Shown: one piece after another, positions 8,567 to 18,739 of the stretch | How the letters are laid out: every line of letters begins with the position of its first letter | How positions within the stretch are numbered: the stretch's first letter is position 1 | NCBI GenBank assembly: GCA_025360045.1 | Contig: JANYCY010000012.1 | Span: 1 to 38,790 of the forward strand | Length of the DNA stretch: 38,790 bases | Direction of reading: 5' to 3' | Source of the DNA: Janthinobacterium sp. | GTDB taxonomy: Bacteria > Pseudomonadota > Gammaproteobacteria > Burkholderiales > Chitinibacteraceae | Made by a program: the position numbers and the translations under genes | Notes under the pieces: generated by a model | Databases searched by the model: none | Seen by the model: the letters and a program-made list of their open reading frames with translations, nothing else | Told to the model about the DNA's origin: nothing

Positions 8567-10606
8567 TTAGGCCAGCAGGCCAGCAATCCACCATGTCATC
8601 AAACCAATTGCTCCGATAATCATGGCAAAAGCGTAATGGTAGATATAACCCGTTTGCAATTTACGCGCCGTTGCTGAAATCAAGCCAACCAGCTTAGCCG
8701 TACCATTGACGAGTAAACCATCGATGATAAAAGTGTCACCGACTTTCCAAAACAGCGTACCAAGAACACGGCCACCTGCTGCAAAACCATTGATATACAG
8801 GTGATCCATGTAGTACTTCTCATCCAGCAATTTCTTGATGCCAATTGAGGTAAAGAAGCGATCCAGTGCCGCAGGGATACTTGGCTTCACTAAATAGAAG
8901 TACCAAGACATCACTACACCCGCTAGGGCTAGCCAAAATGGCATGCTCATTAAGGAATGAATACCCATTGCCGCTGCGCTATGGAACTCTTCTTTCAGCA
9001 CTTCCATCGCAGGATGTGCTTCGTGATTAACCGTAATCACACCCTTGAAGAAATCACCGTAGAGCATAGGCTCGATGGCAAAGTAACCAATCGCCAAAGA
9101 TGGAATCGCCAACATCACCAACGGCAAAGTCACAACCCAAGGTGTTTCATGAGGTTTGTGGCCAGGAGCCAAGCCATGATGATCATCATGGCCATGATCA
9201 TCCGCGTGAGCCGCATCATGACCATGATCGTGCGCTTTACCGAAACGCTCTTCACCGTGGAATACCAAGAAGTACATACGGAAAGAATAGAAAGCCGTTA
9301 CAAATACGCCCGCCACTACAGCGAAGTATGCAAAGCCCGCACCCGGCAGATTAGATGCAGCAACCGCTTCAATAATCGAATCTTTAGAATAAAAACCCGA
9401 TAAGAACGGCGTGCCGATCAATGCCAAGGAGCCAATCAAAGAAGTAATCCAGGTAATCGGCATGTATTTACGCAAGCCACCCATCCTGCGGATGTCTTGA
9501 TCGTGATGCATACCAATAATCACTGAACCTGCAGCAAGGAATAACAACGCTTTAAAGAAGGCGTGAGTCATCAAGTGGAATACCGCCACCGAGTAAGCCG
9601 ATGCACCTAAGGCAACCGTCATATAACCCAGCTGTGACAATGTTGAATAAGCCACTACGCGCTTGATATCGTTTTGGATAATCCCAAGGAAACCCATAAA
9701 CAGCGCAGTGATCGAGCCAATCACCATCACAAAATTCAGCGCAGTATCTGATAGCTCAAATAATGGCGACATGCGCGCCACCATAAAGATACCTGCCGTC
9801 ACCATCGTTGCTGCGTGAATCAGCGCGGAAATCGGTGTTGGGCCTTCCATCGAATCAGGCAACCAAACATGTAGCGGGAACTGAGCCGATTTACCCATCG
9901 CGCCGATAAACAGCAAGATGCAAGTCACTGACATCAAGGACCAAGTCACATTCGGGAACAAGCTAATGGTGGCGTCTTTCAGCTCAGGCGCTTTGGCAAA
10001 TACATCGACGTAATCGAGCGAGCCAAAGTAAGCCAGTACCAAGCCAATCCCGAGTAGGAAACCAAAGTCACCCACGCGGTTGATCAAGAAAGCCTTCATA
10101 TTGGCGAAAGTTGCCGTTGGCTTTTTGAACCAGAAACCGATCAAGAGGTAAGAAACTAAACCCACCGCTTCCCAACCGAAGAAGAGCTGAACGAAGTTAT
10201 TCGCCATCACCAGCATCAACATCGAGAAGGTAAACAGCGAGATATAACTAAAGAAACGCTGATAGCCTGGGTCTTCTGACATATAACCGATGGTATAGAT
10301 ATGCACCATCAAGGATACAAAAGTCACCACACACATCATCATTGCGGTGAGCTTATCAACCAAGAAACCAACGTTAAAATCGACGCCATTAACAGTCAGC
10401 CAAGTGTAAACCGTACCGTTAAAGTTATCGCCACCTGAAACCAAGTGGTTCAGCGTATAGGCTGACAGCAAGAAGGAAACCGCCACACCACCGATCGTCA
10501 CAACGTGCGATGCACGTCGCCCAATCGCCCAGCCAAACAGCCCTGCGACTAGCGCGCCAAACAAGGGCGCCAGCGGGATTAAGAGATAAATCGTTTTCAT
10601 ATCCAT
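8567..10606 (-). CDS. nuoL: NADH-quinone oxidoreductase subunit L
   Basis: At 679 residues this is the largest membrane subunit of complex I, the distal proton pump, whose C-terminal lateral helix braces NuoM and NuoN. Typical motifs are SAQFPLHVWLPDSMEGPTPISALIHAATM (about 240-268) and the KRVVAYSTLSQLGYM stretch. Residues 455-485 form a very His/Asp-rich loop (HDHGHDAAHADDHGHDDHHG), probably cytoplasm- or periplasm-exposed and possibly metal-binding. The start ATG 10606 has GGGGA 11 nt upstream. The 170-bp gap before it contains a decayed duplicate of the nuoK end and the nuoL start (see 10560-10840). Confidence 0.97.
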   Translation of the reverse strand: MDMKTIYLLIPLAPLFGALVAGLFGWAIGRRASHVVTIGGVAVSFLLSAYTLNHLVSGGDNFNGTVYTWLTVNGVDFNVGFLVDKLTAMMMCVVTFVSLMVHIYTIGYMSEDPGYQRFFSYISLFTFSMLMLVMANNFVQLFFGWEAVGLVSYLLIGFWFKKPTATFANMKAFLINRVGDFGFLLGIGLVLAYFGSLDYVDVFAKAPELKDATISLFPNVTWSLMSVTCILLFIGAMGKSAQFPLHVWLPDSMEGPTPISALIHAATMVTAGIFMVARMSPLFELSDTALNFVMVIGSITALFMGFLGIIQNDIKRVVAYSTLSQLGYMTVALGASAYSVAVFHLMTHAFFKALLFLAAGSVIIGMHHDQDIRRMGGLRKYMPITWITSLIGSLALIGTPFLSGFYSKDSIIEAVAASNLPGAGFAYFAVVAGVFVTAFYSFRMYFLVFHGEERFGKAHDHGHDAAHADDHGHDDHHGLAPGHKPHETPWVVTLPLVMLAIPSLAIGYFAIEPMLYGDFFKGVITVNHEAHPAMEVLKEEFHSAAAMGIHSLMSMPFWLALAGVVMSWYFYLVKPSIPAALDRFFTSIGIKKLLDEKYYMDHLYINGFAAGGRVLGTLFWKVGDTFIIDGLLVNGTAKLVGLISATARKLQTGYIYHYAFAMIIGAIGLMTWWIAGLLA

Positions 10607-10840
10607 ATATAGCCCTATCCCCTTAACCCTGAAGCTGTCTGGATCGTTGATTGACCGCAGATTGCGTTATAACACCGCTCAAACAAACCGGTAGCTCAGT
10701 GCTCAACACGCCAAGTAGGGGCGAAGGTGGAATAGAGAGATAAATCATTTGCATATCCATTTGTAATCTAGTCCCCTTAACCCTTCAGGCTGTCGAGATC
10801 TTCGACGTTGATCGAGCGCAGATTGCGGAATAACACAATC
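10560..10840 (-). repeat. Tandem duplication of the nuoK/nuoL junction (period 154 bp)
   Basis: The DNA around the nuoL start (10606) and nuoK stop (10777) is present twice. The extra copy lies between the genes: a nuoL-like start at 10760 and a nuoK-like end with its stop at 10623. Similarity covers the GGGTTAAGGGGA stop/Shine-Dalgarno region, the ATGGATATG start and ATTTATCTCT, and then fades. In the nuoK reading frame the copy carries a stop and a small deletion, so it is not a second functional nuoK end. Divergence is spread along the copy, which argues against an assembly artefact. Confidence 0.85.
10623..10760 (-). CDS. Hybrid mini-ORF (NuoL-like start, nuoK-derived end)
   Basis: This open frame of 45 codons starts MDMQMIYLSIPPSPLLGVL. 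NuoL starts MDMKTIYLLIPLAPLFGAL, so 12 of the first 19 residues are identical. It ends QLQG-stop in DNA derived from the nuoK 3' end. GGGGA lies 11 nt before its ATG, the same spacing as at the true nuoL start. It may be translated as a short cistron between nuoK and nuoL, or may be a neutral remnant; the sequence does not show a product function. Confidence 0.4.
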   Translation of the reverse strand: MDMQMIYLSIPPSPLLGVLSTELPVCLSGVITQSAVNQRSRQLQG

Positions 10841-11082
10841 AGGATCGCGAGCCCAATGGCCGCCTCTGCCGCAGCTACCGTCAAGATAAAGAACACGAAA
10901 ATCTGCCCTGCTGAATCGCCGAGGAACTGCGAGAAAGCAATGAAATTCATATTCACCGCAAGCAACATCAACTCGATCGCCATTAAAAGTACAATTAAGT
11001 TTTTACGGTTCATAAAGATACCGAAAATACTGATGGCAAATAAACAAGCCGCCAGCACAAGATAATGCGTCAACTCAAGCAT
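10777..11082 (-). CDS. nuoK: NADH-quinone oxidoreductase subunit K
   Basis: This 101-residue membrane subunit of complex I has three transmembrane helices (about 3-22, 28-50, 60-83). It carries the two conserved membrane glutamates of the E-channel, seen in [16 protein letters not shown] (about residue 36) and [12 protein letters not shown] (about residue 72). Length is standard. It follows nuoJ by 12 bp. Its 3' end has been copied into the downstream intergenic region, but the gene itself is intact and ends DLDSLKG. Confidence 0.97.
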   Translation of the reverse strand: MLELTHYLVLAACLFAISIFGIFMNRKNLIVLLMAIELMLLAVNMNFIAFSQFLGDSAGQIFVFFILTVAAAEAAIGLAILIVLFRNLRSINVEDLDSLKG

Positions 11083-11094
11083 AGAAACTCTTCC

Positions 11095-11730
11095 TTAGGC
11101 AGCCGGTTTATCGTCACTTGCAGGAACATCTGCAAGCACTGTTACTTCTGCAGCCATCTTCACGATACGCAGACGATCCTGCGCTTTTACACGAACTTGA
11201 TCACCAGGATTGATGTACTTAGTGCTCTTACGCTTACGTAGCGTCAGGGCAATGGCGGCAATCATACCCACCAACAAAATCACCGATGCTAACTGGAATG
11301 GTAAGAAATACTGGGTGTAAATCAAACGGCCCAATTCATGCACATTGCTGTAACCAGCAGGGTGATCGACCAAGCCAGCACTATCAATCTGGCTTGCACC
11401 GTGCGTAATGACCAAGACCATTTCCACCAGCATCGTGCCAGCAACCACACCGGCAACAGGAGCGAATTTCCAGAAGCCCTTACGCAGCTCCTCGAAATTA
11501 ATGTCGAGCATCATCACCACAAACAGGAACAGCACCATGACTGCCCCCACATAAATCAGCACAAGGGAAACAGCAAGAAATTCGGCCTTCATCAACATCC
11601 ACAGCATGGCTGCGGTGAAGAAAGACAAAATCAGCAACAAAGCGGCTTGTACCGGATTTTTGGTACTCACAACGCCTAGTGCAGAAGCCAGCAGCACAAA
11701 GGCGAAGAAACTAAATAGTGCGATTGTCAT
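11095..11730 (-). CDS. nuoJ: NADH-quinone oxidoreductase subunit J
   Basis: This 211-residue membrane subunit of complex I has five transmembrane segments. The family signature LVLIYVGAVMVLFLFVVMML lies around residues 56-75, where the pi-bulge helix TM3 is expected. A hydrophilic C-terminal tail (about 165-211) ends ASDDKPAA. It lies between nuoI (102 bp upstream) and nuoK (12 bp downstream). The nuoI-nuoJ gap is one of the longer ones in the operon and shows no hairpin with a U-run. Confidence 0.96.
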   Translation of the reverse strand: MTIALFSFFAFVLLASALGVVSTKNPVQAALLLILSFFTAAMLWMLMKAEFLAVSLVLIYVGAVMVLFLFVVMMLDINFEELRKGFWKFAPVAGVVAGTMLVEMVLVITHGASQIDSAGLVDHPAGYSNVHELGRLIYTQYFLPFQLASVILLVGMIAAIALTLRKRKSTKYINPGDQVRVKAQDRLRIVKMAAEVTVLADVPASDDKPAA

Positions 11731-11832
11731 TGGACACCTATCAATATTTGACCTTTAACAGTCGATAAAAAACGTTGCGAGCAGGGCAAGCCAAGCAGCC
11801 CTTGGAGTTCGCAGTAGTTTGGTATCTAGCTG

Positions 11833-12321
11833 TTAGCGGTATTTGGCATCTTGCGCTTTGCGTTCAGCAATTTCGCTCTCGTACTTATCACCTACAGCCA
11901 ACAACATTGGCTTGGTGTAGTAGAGGTCGCCCCGTTTTTCGCCGTGATATTCAAGGATATGCGTTTCCACGATGGCATCCACCGGGCAAGCTTCCTCACA
12001 AAAGCCACAGAAAATACATTTGGTCAGATCAATATCGTAACGGGTGGTGCGGCGTGTGCCGTCCTCACGTTTATCTGACTCAATCACAATCGCTTGAGCT
12101 GGGCAAACTGCTTCGCAAAGCTTACAGGCGATACAACGCTCTTCACCATTGGCGTAGCGACGTTGTGCGTGCAGGCCGCGAAAACGCGGGCTGTACGGTG
12201 TTTTTTCTTCTGGGAACTGCACGGTGATCTTGGTCTGGAACATATGGCGGCCGGTAAGCATCAAGCCTTTTACCAGTTCCACGAGCAAGAACGTTTTAAA
12301 GAAATAAGCAATCTTTTCCAT
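11833..12321 (-). CDS. nuoI: NADH-quinone oxidoreductase subunit I, two [4Fe-4S] ferredoxin
   Basis: This 162-residue peripheral-arm subunit carries clusters N6a and N6b that pass electrons toward NuoB. Two ferredoxin motifs are visible: C63-x2-C66-x2-C69-x3-C73 ([12 protein letters not shown]) and C102-x2-C105-x2-C108-x3-C112 ([12 protein letters not shown]). The N-terminal helix (about 1-25) anchors it to the membrane arm. It starts 12 bp after nuoH. After its stop a 19-bp stretch closely resembles the last codons of the gene (11811-11829 versus 11833-11851). Confidence 0.97.
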   Translation of the reverse strand: MEKIAYFFKTFLLVELVKGLMLTGRHMFQTKITVQFPEEKTPYSPRFRGLHAQRRYANGEERCIACKLCEAVCPAQAIVIESDKREDGTRRTTRYDIDLTKCIFCGFCEEACPVDAIVETHILEYHGEKRGDLYYTKPMLLAVGDKYESEIAERKAQDAKYR

Positions 12322-12333
12322 AATGGTTCCTGT

Positions 12334-13389
12334 TTATTTCCCTAGCGGCCAGATTGAGAACGGCGTTTGCATCCAAGCGCCCACGACCACAATCCAAATC
12401 AAGGTGACCGGGATGAAAATTTTCCAACCCAAGCGCATAAGCTGATCGTAACGATAGCGAGGGAAAGTAGCGCGGAACCACAAGAAGCAGAACAGCATAA
12501 AGGCTACTTTTAATACCCACCACAGTACCGATGGCGCGCCCAAAATACCCCAGCTTGCCGGGAGAGGGCTTAACCAACCGCCAAGGAACATGATCGATGT
12601 CATTGCTGAAATCAAAATCATATTGGCGTATTCGGCCAAGAAGAACAGCGCAAAGCTCATGCCCGAGTATTCGACCATGTGACCCGCAACAATTTCTGAT
12701 TCGCCTTCGGTTACATCAAACGGCGCGCGGTTGGTTTCAGCCACACCAGAAATAAAGTACACAACAAACAGCGGCAGCAAGGGGATCAGATTCCACGAAA
12801 GAATCGAGCCACCCGCCATACCTTGGCCTTGCTGATTGACGATTTCGGTCATATTTAAGCTGCCCGAAACCATCATCACGCCAACTAAGGCAAAACCCAT
12901 CGCCAACTCATAAGAAATCACCTGAGCCGCAGCGCGCATTGCACCAAGGAAGGCATATTTAGAGTTAGATGCCCAGCCCGCCAGAATCACACCATAAACG
13001 CCCATCGAAGTGATGGCCATTACATAGAGCAAGCCGACATTCACATCCGATAACACATAGCCAGGATAAAACGGCACCACGGCCCAAGCCGCTAGTGCCG
13101 GCACCAGAACCATAATCGGCGCTAAAAAGAACAGACCGGTGCTAGCTGCGCTTGGAGAAATAATTTCTTTTAGCAGCAGCTTTACACCGTCAGCTATCGG
13201 TTGCAGCAAACCAAACGGACCAACCCGATTCGGGCCGATACGAATTTGCATATAACCGATAACTTTACGTTCGGCCAATGTCAAGTAAGCCACCGCGCCC
13301 ATCAAAGGCGCAACGATGCAAACAATCTTGATGAGGGTCCAGAGGACAAACGCGATCTCTGCGCCAAACCACCCTTGTAACATTTCCAT
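12334..13389 (-). CDS. nuoH: NADH-quinone oxidoreductase subunit H
   Basis: This 351-residue membrane subunit joins the peripheral and membrane arms and helps form the quinone-binding chamber. About eight transmembrane helices are visible. Conserved loops include [20 protein letters not shown] (about residues 40-59) and [19 protein letters not shown] (about 220-238), rich in the acidic residues of the E-channel. It has standard length and lies 12 bp from both nuoG and nuoI. It starts ATG-GAA-ATG, so a start two codons later cannot be excluded. Confidence 0.97.
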   Translation of the reverse strand: MEMLQGWFGAEIAFVLWTLIKIVCIVAPLMGAVAYLTLAERKVIGYMQIRIGPNRVGPFGLLQPIADGVKLLLKEIISPSAASTGLFFLAPIMVLVPALAAWAVVPFYPGYVLSDVNVGLLYVMAITSMGVYGVILAGWASNSKYAFLGAMRAAAQVISYELAMGFALVGVMMVSGSLNMTEIVNQQGQGMAGGSILSWNLIPLLPLFVVYFISGVAETNRAPFDVTEGESEIVAGHMVEYSGMSFALFFLAEYANMILISAMTSIMFLGGWLSPLPASWGILGAPSVLWWVLKVAFMLFCFLWFRATFPRYRYDQLMRLGWKIFIPVTLIWIVVVGAWMQTPFSIWPLGK

Positions 13390-13401
13390 ATTGGGCGCCC
13401 T

Positions 13402-15699
13402 TTAAGCTTTAGAAACCGAGAGAGGATCGAACATGCCAGCGAGCTGACGCGTCGCAGCATGGCCAGTCGCCACACGAATCACGTTATCTGCAAGGCCAGC
13501 ATCCAGCTCAACAAACAGTGATGCGGCTTGACCACCCTGCTCTACTCGCGCCAGATCATTCACAGCCAGACCTAAAGCCGCCAGTGTTGCCGCATTGGCT
13601 TTCAACGCCGGAGCAGCTTGAGTCGCTTGCAAGCTTGGCGCACGACGCACCAAGGCGTCGCTCTGATACATCGCCACTTCGCCTAAGCGAACCAGACCAG
13701 ACGCAGCCTGTGCTTTAACTGCCACAGCAGCCACAGCCGAGTTATTGAGGCGGGCTGCGGTGTCACCTGGCAGCGCTTCATCACGAATCTGTTCTGACGA
13801 TTCGTAGTCAAAGCCATTAAAGCCAAGCACATTACCTAAGACGCGGAATACTTTCCAAGCCGGACGAGTCTCGCCAAGCGGACGAACCACGCCGTTAAAG
13901 CTTTGTGGCTTGCCTTCCATATTCACAAACGTGCCCGATGTTTCGGAGAACGGTGAGATCGGCAGAATCACATCAGCAAAATCTAGTGCGCAGCTATTGA
14001 AGGCTGACATCACGACAACCATTTCAGCGGACTTCACTGCCGCCAGCGCTTCTTGGCCATTGTGCGTATCAAACTCGGTTTCAGCATTTAAAAGGACATA
14101 GGCTTTTTTAGGTGCAGCAAAGACATTGCCGCCAACCGTTGCACCAATCAGTTGAGCGCCCACGGTATTCGCCGCTTCGCTCATCACACCTAACGTTGCG
14201 CCAGTTAGCTCGGCCAATGCCGCAGCCGCAGCGTGTAACTCAGCAGCGCGTGGATTGTGCGTTGCAATATTACCTAGCAATACGGCCGCTTTACCGGTCA
14301 GGGTTGCAGCAATCCTTCGAACTGCATCAGTCACTTCAACGCCAGCCAAATCGATGTTCGCAGGAGCGGCTTTGCTGGTATCTGCTTCAACAACCGCCTT
14401 AATCACGGCCAACACGCCTTCCACCAACTGATCCGGGCGAACGACAGATTGTGCGGCGACTTTAGTCAGCAAATCATCGCTATGCACATTCACTAAAGAA
14501 AGCTTCATGCCTTTCTTAACGGATTGACGCAGGCGCTGTGCCAGCAAAGGCTGCTCTTGGCGTAATGAAGAGCCAATAACGAGTACCGCTTCAGAAGCAG
14601 CCAAATCAACAATCGATTGGCCTAACCAAGTAGCGCCGGTCGTATTCAGGCTAAAGTCTGCGTTACGTAAGCGAGTTTCGACGTTATTTACGCCTAAGCC
14701 TGCCATAAGTTTACGCAGGATAAACAGCTCTTCAACCGTGCTGTGGGGCGTTGCCACAGCAGCAACAGAGGCAGCGCCGTGATCTGACACCACTTGCTTC
14801 AGGCCATTGGCTACGTATTCAAGCGCAGTTTGCCAGTCAGTTTGCTGCCAAACGCCGCCTTGCTTAATCATTGGCTTTTGCAAACGATCAGCGCCGTTTA
14901 ATGCTTCATAAGAGAAGCGATCACGATCCGCCAGCCAGCATTCATTAATAGCTTCGTTTTCCAGCGGCAATACACGCATCACCTTGTTGTTTTTTACTTG
15001 CACAACAAGGTTGGAACCCAAGCCATCATGCGGGCTAACAGACTTACGACGGGATAATTCCCATGTACGTGCTGAGTAGCGGAACGGCTTGCTGGTCAGC
15101 GCGCCAACCGGGCAAAGATCGATCACATTACCGGAAATTTCCGATTTAACCGCCTTGCCCACAAAGGACATGACTTCGGTAAATTCACCGCGACCTGCCA
15201 TACCCAATTCTTGGAAACCGGCGATTTCTTCGGTGAAGCGAACGCAGCGGCTGCAATGGATGCAACGCGTCATATCAGTAGAAATCAGCGGGCCAAGATC
15301 TTTATTAGCGACAACGCGTTTTTCTTCTGTATAGCGGGAGCCGGATTGGCCGTAGCCTACCGCCAGATCCTGCAACTGACATTCGCCACCTTGATCGCAA
15401 ATCGGGCAATCGAGCGGGTGATTAATCAGTAAGAATTCCATCACCCCCTGCTGCGCCTTCACGGCTTGATCAGAGTGGGTCCAGATTTTCATCCCGTCGG
15501 TGACGGGGGTTGCACAGGCAGGTAAAGGCTTAGGTGCTTTCTCAACCTGAACAAGGCACATACGGCAGTTTGCGGCAATAGACAGCTTTTTGTGATAGCA
15601 GAAATGCGGGATATGCACGCCAACCGAATTGGCTGCGTCCATTACCGTGCTACCACCTGGCACTGTCAGTTTCTTACCGTCGATTTCAATTTCCAGCAT
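13402..15699 (-). CDS. nuoG: NADH-quinone oxidoreductase subunit G
   Basis: This 765-residue iron-sulfur subunit belongs to the NADH-dehydrogenase module. Cluster ligands are visible in order: [2Fe-2S] N1b Cys34, 45, 48, 62; N5 with His94, Cys98, 101, 107; N4 with Cys146, 149, 152, 196. The rest is a molybdopterin-oxidoreductase-like domain that has lost its cofactor role, with a shortened, Ala-rich C-terminal third typical of Betaproteobacteria. I start at ATG 15699 (MLEIEIDGKK), which matches the family N-terminus; a TTG at 15711 is possible. No N7 cluster motif (CxxCxxxC plus C) is evident in the 200-260 region. Confidence 0.96.
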   Translation of the reverse strand: MLEIEIDGKKLTVPGGSTVMDAANSVGVHIPHFCYHKKLSIAANCRMCLVQVEKAPKPLPACATPVTDGMKIWTHSDQAVKAQQGVMEFLLINHPLDCPICDQGGECQLQDLAVGYGQSGSRYTEEKRVVANKDLGPLISTDMTRCIHCSRCVRFTEEIAGFQELGMAGRGEFTEVMSFVGKAVKSEISGNVIDLCPVGALTSKPFRYSARTWELSRRKSVSPHDGLGSNLVVQVKNNKVMRVLPLENEAINECWLADRDRFSYEALNGADRLQKPMIKQGGVWQQTDWQTALEYVANGLKQVVSDHGAASVAAVATPHSTVEELFILRKLMAGLGVNNVETRLRNADFSLNTTGATWLGQSIVDLAASEAVLVIGSSLRQEQPLLAQRLRQSVKKGMKLSLVNVHSDDLLTKVAAQSVVRPDQLVEGVLAVIKAVVEADTSKAAPANIDLAGVEVTDAVRRIAATLTGKAAVLLGNIATHNPRAAELHAAAAALAELTGATLGVMSEAANTVGAQLIGATVGGNVFAAPKKAYVLLNAETEFDTHNGQEALAAVKSAEMVVVMSAFNSCALDFADVILPISPFSETSGTFVNMEGKPQSFNGVVRPLGETRPAWKVFRVLGNVLGFNGFDYESSEQIRDEALPGDTAARLNNSAVAAVAVKAQAASGLVRLGEVAMYQSDALVRRAPSLQATQAAPALKANAATLAALGLAVNDLARVEQGGQAASLFVELDAGLADNVIRVATGHAATRQLAGMFDPLSVSKA

Positions 15700-15720
15700 G
15701 CTTCGACTCAATGGCTCGAA

Positions 15721-17010
15721 TCAAACCCAAGCCTGCAGAGCAGTCTTGTGTTCGATCAGGTATTCAAATTCGCTACGGAAGTGTTTAAGCATTCCGCGCA
15801 CCGGGAAAACAGCTGCGTCGCCGAGGGCACAAATGGTTCGCCCTGCGATGTTATTACCGACACTGTCTAAGAGCTCCAAGTCTTCCGGAACGCCATGACC
15901 CTGTGCGATACGATGAACAATGCGATACAGCCAGCCGGTGCCTTCACGACACGGCGTACATTGGCCACACGATTCTTCGAAGTAGAAGTAAGACAAACGC
16001 TCTAGCGCTTGCACCATATTGACGGTTTCGTCCATCACAATCACCGCACCCGACCCCAACATCGAGCCCGCTTTTGCGATCGAATCGTAGTCCATGGTGC
16101 ATTGCATCATGATGTCAGCAGGCAATACTGGAGAAGATGATCCACCAGGAATAACCGCCTTCAGTTTTTTGCCATCACGCATACCGCCGCATAATTCCAG
16201 CAGTTCCGAAAACGGCATGCCGAGCGGTACTTCGTAATTTCCAGGGCGATTGACATGACCAGAAACCGAAAATAACTTGGTACCACCGTTATTAGGTTTA
16301 CCTAGCTCAAGGAATTTCTGCCCGCCTTCGCGGATAATGTAGGGTACGGAGGCAAACGTCTCCGTATTATTAATTGTGGTTGGCTTGCCGTAGAGGCCAT
16401 AGCTCGCTGGGAAAGGTGGCTTAAAGCGAGGTTGGCCTTTTTTGCCTTCCAAGGATTCAAGCAGCGCCGTTTCTTCGCCGCAAATATAAGCACCGTAGCC
16501 ATGATGCGCATGCAGCTCAAAGCTAAATTCTGAACCCAGAATTTTATCGCCTAAAAAGCCTGCCTTGCGTGCTTCTTCAAGTGCTTCTTCGAAACGCTCG
16601 TAAGCTTCAAACACTTCACCGTGGATATAGTTGTAACCCACGGTAATGCCCATCGCGTAAGCACCAATAATCATGCCTTCGATCAGCGCATGTGGATTAG
16701 ACACAATAATGTCTAAATCCTTAAAGGTGCCCGGCTCGCCCTCATCGGTATTACAAACGAGGTATTTTTGCCCAGGGAAGCTACGTGGCATAAATGACCA
16801 CTTCAAGCCGGTAGGGAAGCCCGCACCGCCACGGCCACGCAGGCCGGAAGTTTTCATTTGCGCAATGATTTCATCTTGAGTGATATTTTCACTCAGGATT
16901 TTTTTGAGTGCATCATAGCCACCACGCTTAACGTATTCGTTAATGCGCCAGCAGTTAGGATCTTCAAAATTGACGTCATCAAATACAACGCCGGTTGTGT
17001 AGACGGTCAT
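15721..17010 (-). CDS. nuoF: NADH-quinone oxidoreductase subunit F (NADH/FMN-binding)
   Basis: This 429-residue subunit oxidises NADH. The glycine-rich nucleotide site GRGGAGF is at residues 59-65, and [12 protein letters not shown] around residue 92-103 belongs to the FMN/NADH pocket. Cluster N3 ligands are Cys348, 351 and 354 ([11 protein letters not shown]) plus Cys394 (TICALGD). Length is normal. The start overlaps the nuoE stop (TAATG), so E and F are coupled, consistent with their forming one sub-module. nuoG follows after a short gap. Confidence 0.97.
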   Translation of the reverse strand: MTVYTTGVVFDDVNFEDPNCWRINEYVKRGGYDALKKILSENITQDEIIAQMKTSGLRGRGGAGFPTGLKWSFMPRSFPGQKYLVCNTDEGEPGTFKDLDIIVSNPHALIEGMIIGAYAMGITVGYNYIHGEVFEAYERFEEALEEARKAGFLGDKILGSEFSFELHAHHGYGAYICGEETALLESLEGKKGQPRFKPPFPASYGLYGKPTTINNTETFASVPYIIREGGQKFLELGKPNNGGTKLFSVSGHVNRPGNYEVPLGMPFSELLELCGGMRDGKKLKAVIPGGSSSPVLPADIMMQCTMDYDSIAKAGSMLGSGAVIVMDETVNMVQALERLSYFYFEESCGQCTPCREGTGWLYRIVHRIAQGHGVPEDLELLDSVGNNIAGRTICALGDAAVFPVRGMLKHFRSEFEYLIEHKTALQAWV

Positions 17011-17483
17011 TATTCGAGCTCCGCCAGTTTCTTATCGATCGCCTCAGGCGTCATATGACTACACATGGAATGGTTGTTTACCAGCATCACTGGCGCATAA
17101 CCACAGGCTCCCATGCACTCCCCTTCCTTCAGCGTAAACTTACCATCGGCTGTGGTTTCATTAAAACCAATGCCCAGCTTTTGCTTAATGTAATGCGCCG
17201 CAGTATAGCCGCCCGAAAGAGCACAGGGCAGATTGGTACACACAGTGATTTTGTGCGTACCGACGGGCTTTAAATCGTACATATTGTAGAAAGTAGCTAC
17301 TTCAAGCGCCATCATTGGCGCAATGCCAAGATAGTTAGCCACGAATTCGATCATGTCATTGCTAAGGTAGCGATGCTCGGTCTGCGCAATACGCAGCGCG
17401 CCCATCACGGCAGAGCGCTTGTGCTCTGCTGGGTACTTTGCTACTTCATGATCAATCAATGCTAGGGATTGAGTAGTTAACAT
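17010..17483 (-). CDS. nuoE: NADH-quinone oxidoreductase subunit E
   Basis: This 157-residue thioredoxin-fold [2Fe-2S] protein pairs with NuoF. Ligands of cluster N1a are Cys82 and Cys87 (CTNLPC) and Cys123 and Cys127 (CMGAC), with the expected 35-residue spacing. The N-terminal helical part (about 1-70) includes [15 protein letters not shown], strongly conserved in the family. The start overlaps the nuoD stop (TGATG) and its own stop overlaps the nuoF start, so D, E and F are linked translationally. Confidence 0.97.
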   Translation of the reverse strand: MLTTQSLALIDHEVAKYPAEHKRSAVMGALRIAQTEHRYLSNDMIEFVANYLGIAPMMALEVATFYNMYDLKPVGTHKITVCTNLPCALSGGYTAAHYIKQKLGIGFNETTADGKFTLKEGECMGACGYAPVMLVNNHSMCSHMTPEAIDKKLAELE

Positions 17484-18739
17484 CAGCGATCAATCTCCCC
17501 AAATACAACGTCTTGAGTGCCGATAATGGCCACCACATCGGACAACATATGGCCACGCGCCATTTCATCTAAGGATGCTAAGTGGGCAAAACCCGGTGCA
17601 CGAATTTTCATTCGGTACGGTTTATTTGCGCCATCGGACACCATATAGATACCAAACTCACCCTTAGGATGTTCAATAGCGGCGTAAGCTTCGCCCTCTG
17701 GAACGTGCATCCCTTCGGTAAACAGTTTGAAGTGGTGAATCAGCTCTTCCATATTGGCTTTCATGCCACCACGTGAAGGAGATGCCACTTTATGATTGTC
17801 CACAATCACAGGACCCGGATTGGCTTTAAGCCATGCCACACACTGCTTGATAATGCGGTTGGACTGGCGCATTTCTTCAACGCGAACCAGATAGCGATCA
17901 TAACAATCACCATTAGTGCCCACTGGAATATCAAAGTCCATTGCACCGTAAACTTCATACGGCTGTTTCTTACGTAAATCCCACTCAATACCTGAGCCAC
18001 GCAGCATAGGGCCAGTCAGCCCCAGAGCCAGAGCGCGTTCAGGCGTGATAATGCCAATGCCAACGGTACGTTGCTTCCAGATACGGTTATCTGTCAGCAG
18101 GGTTTCGTACTCGTCAACATAGGTTGGGAAGCGCTGGGTGAAGTCTTCGATAAAATCGAGCAAAGAGCCTTCACGGTTGCCATTTAATTTTTTGATCGCA
18201 GCGGCGTTACGTACCTTAGAAGCTTGGTACTGCGGCATTTGATCAGGTAGATCACGGTAAACACCACCCGGGCGATAATAAGCCGCGTGCATACGTGCCC
18301 CTGACACTGCTTCATAGCAGTCCATTAGGTCTTCACGTTCACGGAAGGCATACAAGAAGATGGTCATCGCGCCACAGTCAATACCGTGCGCACCAATCCA
18401 CATCAGGTGATTCAGGATACGGGTGATTTCATCGAACATCACACGGATATACTGGGCACGCAGCGGCACTTCAATGCCAGTCATTTTTTCAATCGCCATG
18501 CAGTAAGCATGCTCATTGCACATCATCGACACATAGTCGAGACGGTCCATATAAGGCAGCGATTGAATATAGGTTTTTGATTCAGCTAATTTTTCAGTAC
18601 CACGGTGCAAAAGCCCGATATGCGGGTCTGCCCGTTCAACCACTTCACCATCAAGCTCTAGCACGAGGCGAAGCACACCATGTGCTGCGGGGTGTTGTGG
18701 TCCGAAGTTAAGCGTGTAGTTGCGGATTTCAGCAGCCAC
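17483..18739 (-). CDS. nuoD: NADH-quinone oxidoreductase subunit D (49 kDa)
   Basis: This 418-residue peripheral subunit forms much of the quinone site with NuoB. Conserved stretches are [22 protein letters not shown] near the N-terminus, [12 protein letters not shown], and [10 protein letters not shown]. The start is GTG 18739, with AGGAG nine bases upstream and family-standard N-terminus (V/M)[20 protein letters not shown]. An in-frame ATG at 18799 lies inside the duplicated junction and would add 20 residues unlike the family, so I reject it. The GTG lies inside the stop region of the mini-ORF upstream (GTGGCTGCTGA), the same overlap that nuoC makes with the mini-ORF. Confidence 0.96.
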   Translation of the reverse strand: MAAEIRNYTLNFGPQHPAAHGVLRLVLELDGEVVERADPHIGLLHRGTEKLAESKTYIQSLPYMDRLDYVSMMCNEHAYCMAIEKMTGIEVPLRAQYIRVMFDEITRILNHLMWIGAHGIDCGAMTIFLYAFREREDLMDCYEAVSGARMHAAYYRPGGVYRDLPDQMPQYQASKVRNAAAIKKLNGNREGSLLDFIEDFTQRFPTYVDEYETLLTDNRIWKQRTVGIGIITPERALALGLTGPMLRGSGIEWDLRKKQPYEVYGAMDFDIPVGTNGDCYDRYLVRVEEMRQSNRIIKQCVAWLKANPGPVIVDNHKVASPSRGGMKANMEELIHHFKLFTEGMHVPEGEAYAAIEHPKGEFGIYMVSDGANKPYRMKIRAPGFAHLASLDEMARGHMLSDVVAIIGTQDVVFGEIDR

